Assembly: GCA_016204125.1 (NCBI GenBank)
Contig: JACQLI010000023.1
Location: 1 to 40,722, forward strand
Source: Candidatus Omnitrophota bacterium
Lineage (GTDB): Bacteria > Omnitrophota > Omnitrophia > Omnitrophales > JACQLI01
Length of the DNA: 40,722 bases
Direction: 5' to 3'
The number at the start of each line of letters is the position of its first letter. Within the stretch, counting starts at the first letter, position 1. Of the stretch, positions 31,069 through 39,147 are shown one piece after another. The notes under the pieces are model-generated. The model did no database searches, was not told the origin of the DNA, and saw only the letters and a program-made list of their open reading frames with translations. The position numbers were made by a program, and so were the translations under genes.

Positions 31069-31377
31069 TCACTTCTTGGGTGTTGCTGGTGCTTGTTTCT
31101 TCTTCTCTGCGCCCGCAGCTGGGGCTGCTGGGGAAGGAGTGGCGGCTGGCGCAGCTGTTCCCGGGGCTGGTGCTGCCGCCCCTTCTGCTGTAGCTTTTTC
31201 AGCCTTCACCTTCTTCATTTTAATCTTAAGTGACTTGACCTTTGGGAGACCGAATACGGAGTTTCGATCGTTCCATTTTTCCGCTTCCTGCAAGCGATGG
31301 ATTCGTTCATGACGCTTCAGAACGTTCCGATGCTTGGTTCGCGTTGGGTCAAATCTGAGACTTGAATGTTGTGACAT
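31069..31377 (-). CDS. Small basic protein (PVC type), Ala/Pro-extended
   Basis: The first 60 residues match the small basic protein family described in Chlamydiae, Verrucomicrobia and related bacteria (TIGR04137): MSQHSSLR, HRNVLKRHERIHRL, EKWNDRNSVFGLPKVKSLK and a Lys-rich end. I recall the family as small and probably RNA- or ribosome-associated. This version has a low-complexity tail rich in Ala, Pro and Thr (about 61-102) that ends in lysines. The gene is the main taxonomic clue in the window. GGAG lies about 12 bases before the ATG. Confidence 0.85.
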   Translation of the reverse strand: MSQHSSLRFDPTRTKHRNVLKRHERIHRLQEAEKWNDRNSVFGLPKVKSLKIKMKKVKAEKATAEGAAAPAPGTAAPAATPSPAAPAAGAEKKKQAPATPKK

Positions 31378-31384
31378 TTTGTCT

Positions 31385-32182
31385 TTAACTCCGATTTAAG
31401 AGTCGAATTCGCTCCCTCGCTTCTTCGACCTTTTCTCCCGTGCCTCCCGTTTCGAAAAAGGCCTGATAGTGCTGGAGGGCGAGGGCATGATTATACTCGT
31501 CATCGTAAATTTTTGCCAGTTGAAAGTGAGCCAAACTATACGTTGGATTGATGCTCAGGGCTTTTTGATAACTTTCGATGGCCATGCGTGACTCACCTTG
31601 AGAATGGTAGAATTCACCCAGGTTAAAATATGCAACAACGAGTTGGGGATTGAGTTCAACGGCCTTCTTAAAGTGATGGAGCGCAAGCTGGGAGGATCCC
31701 TTCTGAAGATAAGCATCCCCTAAGTTATTGTGAGTTAGTGCAAGATCAGGGTTGAGCTTTAAAGCAACTTGATACTCTTTAATCGCCTGATCATACTCTT
31801 TTCGGTGGTAGTAAAGATTGGCCAAATTGGTGTGAAAAGGGGCTTCTTGAGGGGCAAGACGAACGGCCTTTTTGTAGTATTTTTCGGCTTCTTCCAACTC
31901 CCCCTTTTCCTGCAGGATATTCCCAAGGTTATTGTAGGGTGTGGGGAGAGCTGGGTCTTTTTCGATAGCCCTTTTATAATGCTGGATAGCCTCTTCCACC
32001 TTCCCTAGATCCTCCAAGATGAGGGCCTCATTATGGAGAATAGTGGCCTCCTGCCAGGGTTCTAGGGGTGCATCCTCCGGCTTGGTGGAAGCGTAAGAAG
32101 GGTAGGGAGTTAAGGAAATTGCCCAGAGAAGAAAAACTAGGAGAAAAAAGGAGTGAGGCTTCCGAATTACAGGATCATTCAC
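31385..32182 (-). CDS. TPR-repeat secreted protein
   Basis: A 265-residue protein with a signal peptide (about 1-31, ending SYAS). Six or more tetratricopeptide repeats follow (from about residue 47: ILEDLGKVEEAIQHYKRAIE, then NLGNILQEKGELEEAEKYYKKA and so on), and a final EEARERIRLLNR helix. TPRs bind other proteins; the periplasmic position suggests a scaffold for envelope or secretion complexes. The start is GTG with a nearby AAGG; no ATG fits. The palindromic repeats lie directly upstream, so any message from the SPOR gene passes through them. Confidence 0.85.
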   Translation of the reverse strand: MNDPVIRKPHSFFLLVFLLWAISLTPYPSYASTKPEDAPLEPWQEATILHNEALILEDLGKVEEAIQHYKRAIEKDPALPTPYNNLGNILQEKGELEEAEKYYKKAVRLAPQEAPFHTNLANLYYHRKEYDQAIKEYQVALKLNPDLALTHNNLGDAYLQKGSSQLALHHFKKAVELNPQLVVAYFNLGEFYHSQGESRMAIESYQKALSINPTYSLAHFQLAKIYDDEYNHALALQHYQAFFETGGTGEKVEEARERIRLLNRS

Positions 32183-32241
32183 GAACCTTATGATACTGAT
32201 TTAGGGTGTCGTAGGCAACGATGTTCCCTTGATAGACGGCC

Positions 32242-32350
32242 GCATGACCAAGTAGGGTGATACATACACCGTTATCTCGTAGATAAGATAATGGCTGACC
32301 AACAAGTTCTGCTGATACGTGGGTAATCGTCACCCTAGTTGGACACGCAG
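32242..32350. repeat. Imperfect palindromic element, pair C/B
   Basis: A palindrome of about 109 bases. The left arm begins GCATGACCAAGTAGGGTGA (32242-32260); the right arm, read on the minus strand from 32350, begins GCGTGTCCAACTAGGGTGA. The two match at 16 of 19 positions. The arms enclose a less symmetric centre. It lies in tandem, period about 121, with a second palindrome at 32363-32466; a half copy is at 28842-28901. It falls between a SPOR gene and a TPR gene, in the transcribed sense downstream of the SPOR stop codon. Confidence 0.7.
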
Positions 32351-32362
32351 CTTTGATAGACT

Positions 32363-32466
32363 GGATGACCAAGTGGTGTGATGCTGACACTGTTATCTGC
32401 AGCATAAAGTGATGGCCGGCTATCGGCTTCTGCAGATAACTGCTGTAGCTATCACGCCACTTAGAC
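32363..32466. repeat. Imperfect palindromic element, pair D/E
   Basis: A palindrome of about 104 bases centred on GCCGGC near 32417. The arms pair well: AAGTGG with CCACTT, GTGAT with ATCAC, and GTTATCTGCAG with CTGCAGATAAC (11 bases, perfect). As RNA on the minus strand it would form a long hairpin beginning at the SPOR stop codon (TAA within GTCTAAGTGG). It is a repeat of the C/B pair, which follows about 121 bases on. No target-site duplication or transposase is seen. Confidence 0.72.
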
Positions 32467-33051
32467 GTAGGACCCTTTGATAGGACGAATGTAGGCGTCG
32501 TCGGGGGCAAAACCGTCTCGCCTGAGTCGAATGAGTTTTTCTTTTGCCTCACCCATATTTTCAAAACCATCGATGCAAACTTGGAAAAATTTTCCGTTCC
32601 CACCAGGAAGAATGAAGGCGTGATAACCGAGATTTGTAAGTTTGTCGGTCTCTTTCTCCGCACGAGACTTACTCGTATATGTAATCAACTGAATGGCATA
32701 CCTCCCGCTAGGTTCAACGGATGTTTCCCTAATTTCTGAAATAGAGGTTTCTTTTTGATGAGCTACTGCAGCTGTCGAGATGATATCGGGCTGGGCTTTT
32801 TGTGCAAGTTCTTTGGTGATCTCTTCTTCGCTTCTTTTCTTGGCCGCCTGTTCTTCTAAGGCAAATCGTTTACCCTTCTCAACGCCAAAGGAAAACACAA
32901 GCACATACAAAACGAGAGCCAGAATGGCCCCGACCGCTATGTGATCAAGACGTAGGGTAATGTGGAACCGATCCATCCAACTTATCTGGGAACTGGGGAA
33001 TTTTGATGCATCCACTACAGGTCCTGTGACTTCAAAAAGCTCACCCTGCAT
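32461..33051 (-). CDS. SPOR-domain membrane protein, second copy
   Basis: A 196-residue protein: a short N-terminal cytoplasmic part, a membrane segment at about 38-56 (VGAILALVLYVLVFSFG), a charged linker and a SPOR domain (about 117-190, GRYAIQLITYTSKSRAEKE onward). It probably binds peptidoglycan at division or other sites. GGGAGGAAGGGG precedes the ATG. The stop codon falls at the outer edge of the palindromic element. It lies 15 bases after the GH1 gene and is probably cotranscribed with it. Confidence 0.85.
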   Translation of the reverse strand: MQGELFEVTGPVVDASKFPSSQISWMDRFHITLRLDHIAVGAILALVLYVLVFSFGVEKGKRFALEEQAAKKRSEEEITKELAQKAQPDIISTAAVAHQKETSISEIRETSVEPSGRYAIQLITYTSKSRAEKETDKLTNLGYHAFILPGGNGKFFQVCIDGFENMGEAKEKLIRLRRDGFAPDDAYIRPIKGSYV

Positions 33052-33066
33052 ATCCCCTTCCTCCCT

Positions 33067-34326
33067 TTAGGTTCTGCCAAAAATTTGTTCGCAACTTTTT
33101 CTAAGTACTTGGGCGCTTGGCCTTACCCGACGGGATTGATTCGTGTAGTCCACCTCTACAATCCCGAAGCGAGGCTTGAAACCTTCTGCCCACTCGAAAT
33201 TATCGACCAAAGACCAATAAAGATAACCCAAAATTGGTATTCCTTCTTTTTTGGCCTTCTCAAGCTCGGCAAGATGGGCCTCAATATAGCGCTGGCGAAG
33301 GGAATCATCCTCTGAACAAACTCCATTTTCCGTAATGAGGATGGGTAGCTTCAGGTCACGGTAAGAAGTCACAATTTCATAGATACCCCTTGGGTATATC
33401 TCCCACCCTAAGTCGTTGATTTCCCCCACTTCTTTGCCGTGGTGACTCTTAGGACAGATGGCTCCGAATTGGTCAAGCCCCCAAAGTCCCTGGAACCTGA
33501 CAAAGTCTCTGCTGTAATAGTTGATTCCTAGGAAATCGAGACTCTTTCTTGCTGGCAACTTCTCGCAGAAAACCCCAGGAAAGAAGAGAAAACCCGAAAG
33601 AAGGGATCTCAAGATAAGCTGGTTAACGAACCAACTTCTGAAGAAGAGGCTGAGACGATCGAAGGGCGATTTTCGATTACAAGGAGTGAAGGCGATTGTG
33701 TGTTGAGCAATGGAGACTGAACAGTCGGCGCCTCGTGCATACTCATGCAAAATCTGATAAGCCAAAACGTGGGCCTTGAGAAGTTGACGGAGAGCGTTCA
33801 ATCCTTTATCGAGAGATTTTTCTCCAGGCGGCCAGATACCGACAATAAAACTTTGATAGATGTAAATCAGCGGCTCATTGAGAGTGATCCAGATGCGGAC
33901 ACGACGACCGAAACGCTCGGCGACTCGCGTGACGTAGAGTGCAAATCTTTCAGCCGCATTTTTCTGAAGCCAGCCTCCCCGTCTCGCAAACCAAATCGGA
34001 TTGGTAAAGTGATGGAGGGTTACGACGGGCTCGAGCCCCTGCGATTCCAAGCAATCAAAAACTTTCTCATAGTGACGAAAGCCTTCCTCGTTCCAATGCC
34101 CTTCTTCGGGTTCCAGACGACTCCATTCAATGGAAAAGCGGTGCGCGGTGTGTCCTAAGGATTTGGCGAGTTGGAAATCCTCTGCGAAGAGGCGATATTG
34201 ATCACAGGCGTTGAGGGAACACTCTTTGACTTTACCTAATTCTTCCCAGGCCCACCAGTCATTCCACCTGTTGTTACCTTCAACCTGATGAGCCGAAGTC
34301 ACCGCCCCCCAGATTGGCTTCAACAT
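33067..34326 (-). CDS. Glycoside hydrolase family 1, second copy
   Basis: A GH1 enzyme of about 419 residues from the chosen ATG, which follows the lepB stop codon by 4 bases. WGAVTSAHQVEGNN, FSIEWSRLEP, TLNEP with the acid/base Glu (about E151), ILITENGV with the nucleophile Glu (about E333) and YLYWSLVDNFEWAEGF are present. It is closely related in pattern and length to the GH1 at 10816-12090, which suggests a duplication within the lineage. No signal peptide is seen. The substrate cannot be read; linkage to lepB and SPOR genes does not clarify it. Confidence 0.92.
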   Translation of the reverse strand: MLKPIWGAVTSAHQVEGNNRWNDWWAWEELGKVKECSLNACDQYRLFAEDFQLAKSLGHTAHRFSIEWSRLEPEEGHWNEEGFRHYEKVFDCLESQGLEPVVTLHHFTNPIWFARRGGWLQKNAAERFALYVTRVAERFGRRVRIWITLNEPLIYIYQSFIVGIWPPGEKSLDKGLNALRQLLKAHVLAYQILHEYARGADCSVSIAQHTIAFTPCNRKSPFDRLSLFFRSWFVNQLILRSLLSGFLFFPGVFCEKLPARKSLDFLGINYYSRDFVRFQGLWGLDQFGAICPKSHHGKEVGEINDLGWEIYPRGIYEIVTSYRDLKLPILITENGVCSEDDSLRQRYIEAHLAELEKAKKEGIPILGYLYWSLVDNFEWAEGFKPRFGIVEVDYTNQSRRVRPSAQVLRKSCEQIFGRT

Positions 34327-34330
34327 GGGG

Positions 34331-34987
34331 CTAGGAATCCTTGATGAGACGAAATCGTTGAGGGGGCCACCAGATGAGAACGGCCCTGCCAATCATATCT
34401 TTCTTGGACACAAATCCCCAGTTTCGACTGTCACTTGACTGGGCCGAATTATCTCCCAAGACGAAGTAATGATCTTTCGGAATAAGTATCTTCTGACCTG
34501 CCTTGCCGTAATCCCAATCCTCACGGTTGTAATAAAAATGTTCTGCAAGGACTGGTGGAGTTTCGAGCTTCTGGCCATTGATGAAGACTTCACCGCTTCG
34601 GATCTCTATCGTTTCACCGCCAAAAGCGATCAGTCGTTTCACAAAGTCTTTCTTTCTATCCATCGGGTATTTGAAAACTACAATGTCACCCCGTTGAGGC
34701 TCGTGGAACCGATAGGAAATTTTGTCTACAAAGATTCGATCTCCTTCCATCAAAACTGTACGCATGGAACCTGTGGGAATCTTGTAGGGGCCAAGAAGAA
34801 AGCTACGAATAGCGATAGCCAAGATGGCTGCAACGAAGAGCGGCTTGATCCAATTTTCCCATTTGTCGCGAGCCCAAATTTGTCGATTCAATCTAAAAAG
34901 TTGCCAGTCGGCCACAATCTTCTTGCGATAGAAAACGACGAGCGTAACCGCCAGTAAAACGAGAATGAGGGAGTTGGAAGAACTCAT
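34331..34987 (-). CDS. lepB: Signal peptidase I
   Basis: A 218-residue signal peptidase I. Two N-terminal hydrophobic segments (about 5-19 and 50-64) anchor it, with the catalytic domain outside. The catalytic Ser is in PTGSMRTVL (S74), the Lys in KKDFVKRLIAF (K117), and GDNSAQSSDSRNWGFV is the conserved box E. It removes signal peptides from exported proteins, of which this window has several. The ATG overlaps the lepA stop codon (ATGA). Confidence 0.95.
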   Translation of the reverse strand: MSSSNSLILVLLAVTLVVFYRKKIVADWQLFRLNRQIWARDKWENWIKPLFVAAILAIAIRSFLLGPYKIPTGSMRTVLMEGDRIFVDKISYRFHEPQRGDIVVFKYPMDRKKDFVKRLIAFGGETIEIRSGEVFINGQKLETPPVLAEHFYYNREDWDYGKAGQKILIPKDHYFVLGDNSAQSSDSRNWGFVSKKDMIGRAVLIWWPPQRFRLIKDS

Positions 34988-36774
34988 GACTTCTCTCCCA
35001 TTTTAAGAACAGACATGAAGGCCTCTTGCGGCAAATCCACTTTTCCAATCCTCTTCATCCTCTTCTTTCCTTCTTTTTGCTTTTCCCAAAGCTTTCTCTT
35101 CCTTGTGATGTCGCCCCCATAACACTTACCCGTCACATTTTTCTTTAAGGCGCTGATCGATTCTCTGGCGATGATTTTTGAACCGATGGCCGCTTGAATC
35201 ACGACTTCAAAAAGTTGTCTTGGAATAACCTCTTTGAGTCTTTCGGCTAACTCTTTCCCCTTATAGTACGCCCTATCCCGAATCACAATGCTACTTAATG
35301 CATCGACAGGTTCTCCATTAATCAATATATCAAGCTTCGCGAGTTCAGCGGGGAGGTAACCGATAAAATCGTAGTTGAGGGATCCATAACCCGAAGTCAT
35401 TGACTTAATCTTGTCATAGAAGTCGATTAAAACTTCGGCGAAGGGCAGTTCGTAACGAAGAAGCGCCCGAGTGGGGTCAAGATACTCTGTGCTCTTATAG
35501 ATTCCGCGGCGATCTTGGCAGAATTGCATCACAGGACCGAGGGCTTTAGCGGGGATAATCAGTTGGGCCTCAATGAAGGGTTCCTCAAATTCCTTTATCT
35601 CCTGAGGAGAAGGCATTTGAGTAGGGTTGTCAAGTTCCATGACTTTCCCGTCTGTCTTGGTAATTCGGTAAACAACGTTGGGTGCTGTGATTAAAAGTTC
35701 GAGACTAAATTCCCGTTCGAGTCTTTCACGAATGATATCCATATGAAGAAGGCCCAGAAACCCACAGCGGTAACCAAATCCGAGCGAGGCGGATGTCTCA
35801 GGTTCATAGTGAAAAGAGGCATCGTTTAAGCGAAGTTTGTCCATGGATTCTCTAAGAACAGAAAAATCCTTCTGGTTCACTGGATAAAAACCTGCGAAGA
35901 CCATAGGTTTCATCTCTTGGTAACCAGGAAGGGGTTCCTCGGTTGGTTGGCCTGCAAGCGTAACCGTATCACCAATTTTGACTCGATTTACATCCTTGAT
36001 GTTTGCCGCTACATAACCTACCTCCCCGACTCCTAAGGAGGCCACTTTGTGAGGATGAGGGTTGAAAATCCCAACCTCCTCAACCTCATGTTCCGTTTGC
36101 GCCCTCATCATTCGGATCTTATCCCCTGTTCGAAGAATCCCGTCAAACACGCGGAGGTAGGCAATCACCCCTTTGTAGGTGTCATATTTGGAATCAAAAA
36201 CGAGCGCCTTAAGGGGTTTCTTGGAATCGCCTTCGGGTGGAGGGATACGTTCAATCACGGCGTCCAGTACTGCTTCAATACCAACGCCTGTCTTCGCACT
36301 CGTTAAGACGGCCTCTTCCTTGCCGCAACCTGTGAGTTCTGAAATTTCATTCTTGGCTTTCTCGGGTTCAGCGTTGGAAAGATCGATTTTCGAAATGACA
36401 GGGATAACGGTAAGGTTTCTTTCCATGGAGAGGTAATAGTTGGTCATCGTCTGCGCTTGAACTCCCTGCGTTGCATCCACCAAAAGGATTACACCTTCGC
36501 AGGCAGCAAGGCTTTTCCTCACTTCATAAGTGAAATCAATATGTCCAGGTGTATCGATGAGGTTTAATTCGTAATCCTTATAGCGGATCCGAACGGCACG
36601 CGCCTTGATGGTGATTCCCCTTTCCCGCTCAAGCTCCATGTCATCGAGAAACTGCTCGTGGAATTCCCTTTGAGAGATCGCGTGGGTCAAAAGAAGGAAG
36701 CGGTCAGCGATGGTTGATTTCCCATGATCGATATGGGCAACGATTGAGAAATTTCTGATTTTATCGGGATGCAC
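34984..36774 (-). CDS. lepA: Elongation factor 4 (LepA)
   Basis: A 596-residue GTPase. AHIDHGKSTIADR (about 13-25) is the P-loop, followed by RERGITIKAR, NLIDTPGHIDF and ISKIDLSNA as G-domain motifs. The C-terminal LepA-specific region includes YGSLNYDFIGYLPAELAKLD and GKCYGGDITRKRKLWEKQK, typical of EF4. It back-translocates or remodels ribosomes. The start is GTG (MHPDKIRNFSIV), with no obvious Shine-Dalgarno sequence, 8 bases after the rpe stop codon. LepA-lepB neighbourhood is common in bacteria. Confidence 0.97.
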   Translation of the reverse strand: MHPDKIRNFSIVAHIDHGKSTIADRFLLLTHAISQREFHEQFLDDMELERERGITIKARAVRIRYKDYELNLIDTPGHIDFTYEVRKSLAACEGVILLVDATQGVQAQTMTNYYLSMERNLTVIPVISKIDLSNAEPEKAKNEISELTGCGKEEAVLTSAKTGVGIEAVLDAVIERIPPPEGDSKKPLKALVFDSKYDTYKGVIAYLRVFDGILRTGDKIRMMRAQTEHEVEEVGIFNPHPHKVASLGVGEVGYVAANIKDVNRVKIGDTVTLAGQPTEEPLPGYQEMKPMVFAGFYPVNQKDFSVLRESMDKLRLNDASFHYEPETSASLGFGYRCGFLGLLHMDIIRERLEREFSLELLITAPNVVYRITKTDGKVMELDNPTQMPSPQEIKEFEEPFIEAQLIIPAKALGPVMQFCQDRRGIYKSTEYLDPTRALLRYELPFAEVLIDFYDKIKSMTSGYGSLNYDFIGYLPAELAKLDILINGEPVDALSSIVIRDRAYYKGKELAERLKEVIPRQLFEVVIQAAIGSKIIARESISALKKNVTGKCYGGDITRKRKLWEKQKEGKKRMKRIGKVDLPQEAFMSVLKMGEKS

Positions 36775-36782
36775 AGAAAGAT

Positions 36783-37445
36783 TTAGCGAGACTTGCGGAG
36801 GTTCTCAATGGCTTTTGCGCGATCTCTTTGCCCAAAGATCGCCGTTCCTGCAACTAAAACATTGGCCCCGGCCTCAATAGCTCGGGGGGCGGTCTCGGGA
36901 TCGATTCCTCCATCTACAGAGATTTTGCCCTTGAAACGGGAGCGGAGATTCTTTACTTTCTCGAGCATCTCTGGCATGAATTTTTGCCCGCCAAAGCCTG
37001 GTTCGACGGTCATCACAAGCACAAGGTCGAGTCCATCAAGGAAAGGAAAAATCTTCTCGACGGGTGTTTTGGGACGGAGTGAAATTCCAACCTCTGCACC
37101 CAGACGTTTGATTTCTCCGAGGGTCTTTGCCACATCCTGACAAGCTTCCACATGAACAGTGATGGCATCGGCTCCTGCTTTTCGGAACGCTTCGAGATGG
37201 CGAATCGGTTCGTCAATCATCAAATGGACATCGAGCGGAAGCTTTGTGCATTTCCTGACCCAAGCCACTACCACCGGTCCAATGGTGAGATTAGGGACAA
37301 AGTGCCCATCCATGATATCAATGTGAAGAATGTCGCAACCGCCACGCTCCACTTCGCCAACTTCCTCTCTCACCCGTGAAAAATCACAGGAAAGGAGACT
37401 GGGCGCAACAAATACTTTACTACTTGTCTTTAAAGTTGGTTTCAT
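36783..37445 (-). CDS. rpe: Ribulose-phosphate 3-epimerase
   Basis: A 220-residue TIM-barrel epimerase of the pentose phosphate pathway. APSLLSCDFSRV, HIDIMDGHFVPN, DVHLMIDEP, TVEPGFGGQKFMPE and ISVDGGIDPETA are all conserved; the metal-binding and catalytic residues (His and Asp in HIDIMD, Asp in VDGG) are present. It interconverts ribulose 5-phosphate and xylulose 5-phosphate. The ATG overlaps the M16 peptidase stop codon (ATGA), so the two are translationally linked. Confidence 0.96.
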   Translation of the reverse strand: MKPTLKTSSKVFVAPSLLSCDFSRVREEVGEVERGGCDILHIDIMDGHFVPNLTIGPVVVAWVRKCTKLPLDVHLMIDEPIRHLEAFRKAGADAITVHVEACQDVAKTLGEIKRLGAEVGISLRPKTPVEKIFPFLDGLDLVLVMTVEPGFGGQKFMPEMLEKVKNLRSRFKGKISVDGGIDPETAPRAIEAGANVLVAGTAIFGQRDRAKAIENLRKSR

Positions 37446-38731
37446 TGGATGATAAAACTTCTCTTAATCTTCTCCTGTTCCTTCTCTTTCAACGGACCCA
37501 CAAGAGCAAGGTTGGCACGGGCAGTCTTAAAAATATGTTGAGCTATCTTTTGAATATCTTGGGTGTTCACCTTTTCGATTTCCTGGGTGATTTTCTCGCG
37601 GGCAGGGATTTCCTCAAGATAAAGCACTTTCTCGCCTGCCCAGAGTAAATGATCCAAGGTATCCTCAAGTCCCATCAAAAATTGACCTGTAAAGTAATCC
37701 TTCGCACGTCTCAGCTCCTCCTTCGACACCGACCTGCGGGCTATTTTCTGGAGCTCTTGAAGAATCACTCGAATGGCCAAGCCCGCTTTACGGTTCTCAA
37801 CACCTGCAGAGATAGCAACCGATCCCGTATCTTGATAATGACCGACTCCTGATTTAATCTCATAGGCAAGACCTCTTTTTTCTCGGACCTCCTCAAAAAG
37901 CCGAGAGCTCATGTTGGCCCCCAAAATAATATTGAGAAGTCCTAGGGCAAACCGCCTTGGATCTTTTCTCGAGACACCGTGAAAACCGATCACCAAATGA
38001 GTCTGCTCCGTCTCCTTTTCTACGAAATGAAAACGAGGTTTTGTCTGCTGCGACTGGACTCCTTGGAATCGAGAAGGAATTCCTCCATTTTTGGCAGGAA
38101 AATTTTTTTCTGTCTCTCTGACGACCTCCTGATGTGAAAGAGGTCCAGAGACAGAGACCAAAATGTTCTTGGGTTGATAATACTTCTTCTTGAACCCAAC
38201 CATATCTTGACGCCTGATTGACGAGACAGACTCAAAACATCCCGCCACGGAACGTCCCAGAGGTTGTTCAGGCCAAAGGAGCTCCCCCATCAGCTCATGC
38301 ACGTATTGAGCAGGTTGATCCTTGTACATCTTGATTTCTTCCAAAATGACGGGGCGTTCTCTCTCAAGCTCTTTTTTGGAAAGAGCGGCATCCCTGACCA
38401 TATCAGAAAGAACGTCAAGGGCACGGGCAAAGTGTTCGGCGGGAAGCTTTGAAAAATAGCAAGTCGCTTCTTCGGCCGTGAAAGCATTCAACATCCCGCC
38501 CACACCCTCTACTTCTTTCTTGATCTGTTTTGAACTCCTTTTCCCCGTTCCTTTAAAAAGCATGTGCTCCAGGAAATGAGAAACCCCCGAAATTTTCTTG
38601 GGTTCATAGCGACCACCCACCTTGACCCAGATCGCAACTGCGGAAGATTCCCGGTCTGCCATTGGAATGGTAAGAATCTGAACGGCGTTCGAAAGTTGTG
38701 AAAGTTGGTATCTCTGCGGCGCTTTAAGCAT
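37442..38731 (-). CDS. M16-family zinc metallopeptidase
   Basis: A 429-residue M16 (pitrilysin/processing-peptidase-like) protein. The inverted zinc motif HFLEH is at 52-56, and ERPVILEEIKM around 131-132 supplies the third ligand. The C-terminal half has RLFEEVREKRGLAYEI, the usual second M16 domain. The length fits a single-chain half that would dimerise. It digests peptides or processes proteins; no signal peptide is seen. The ATG overlaps ruvX by 8 bases. Confidence 0.94.
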   Translation of the reverse strand: MLKAPQRYQLSQLSNAVQILTIPMADRESSAVAIWVKVGGRYEPKKISGVSHFLEHMLFKGTGKRSSKQIKKEVEGVGGMLNAFTAEEATCYFSKLPAEHFARALDVLSDMVRDAALSKKELERERPVILEEIKMYKDQPAQYVHELMGELLWPEQPLGRSVAGCFESVSSIRRQDMVGFKKKYYQPKNILVSVSGPLSHQEVVRETEKNFPAKNGGIPSRFQGVQSQQTKPRFHFVEKETEQTHLVIGFHGVSRKDPRRFALGLLNIILGANMSSRLFEEVREKRGLAYEIKSGVGHYQDTGSVAISAGVENRKAGLAIRVILQELQKIARRSVSKEELRRAKDYFTGQFLMGLEDTLDHLLWAGEKVLYLEEIPAREKITQEIEKVNTQDIQKIAQHIFKTARANLALVGPLKEKEQEKIKRSFIIQ

Positions 38732-39143
38732 TTTTTCTCGTGTCGAGGTAACTTTGAAGAATCCTTTGGGCTGCCAAACGATCTCGAATCCCCCGCCTTT
38801 TCTTCCTGCTCAAATCAGCTTCCAGAAGGATGGCCTCCGCCTCGACTGTTGTGAAGCGTTCATCCCACAAAACCCATTCCATGGAAAGACTCTCTTTAAG
38901 CCAATCTACCATTGCTAGAACCTTTTTCGCTGCAAAGCCTCTTTCTCCGCTAAGTGTCTCAGGAAGTCCCACAACCACCTTCTCAGGCCCCAGTTCTTCC
39001 AAACATTCTTTCAATTGCCTCAGAAGGTCGTCTTTTGTTTTGAAGGTTAAAGTCGCGTACGCCTCGGCAATAGTTCCCGTCTCATCGCTTCTTGCAACGC
39101 CAACTCTTTTCTCTCCTAAATCAAGACCCACCAAGACCCCCAT
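38724..39143 (-). CDS. ruvX: Holliday junction resolvase-like RuvX (YqgF)
   Basis: A 139-residue YqgF/RuvX protein with an RNase H-like fold. GLDLGEKRVGVARSDE starts the acidic site, VVGLPETLSGERG is the second motif and VLWDERFTTVEAE holds the last acidic residues. The family processes 16S rRNA 3' ends or acts as a resolvase-like nuclease. The ATG lies 4 bases after the trpA stop codon. The length is normal. Confidence 0.94.
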   Translation of the reverse strand: MGVLVGLDLGEKRVGVARSDETGTIAEAYATLTFKTKDDLLRQLKECLEELGPEKVVVGLPETLSGERGFAAKKVLAMVDWLKESLSMEWVLWDERFTTVEAEAILLEADLSRKKRRGIRDRLAAQRILQSYLDTRKNA

Positions 39144-39147
39144 CCCA

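Noticed and set aside
32242..32466. CRISPR array or integron attC sites
   Set aside because: The units are inverted palindromes rather than short direct repeats with unique spacers; no cas or integrase gene, and no GTTRRRY/RYYYAAC boxes at the outer ends.
32175..32663. 162-codon minus-strand frame over the palindromic repeats
   Set aside because: The first part is a shadow of the SPOR gene and the rest is repeat sequence; there is no ribosome site. The SPOR and TPR genes account for the flanks. The frame conservation is reported as a finding instead.
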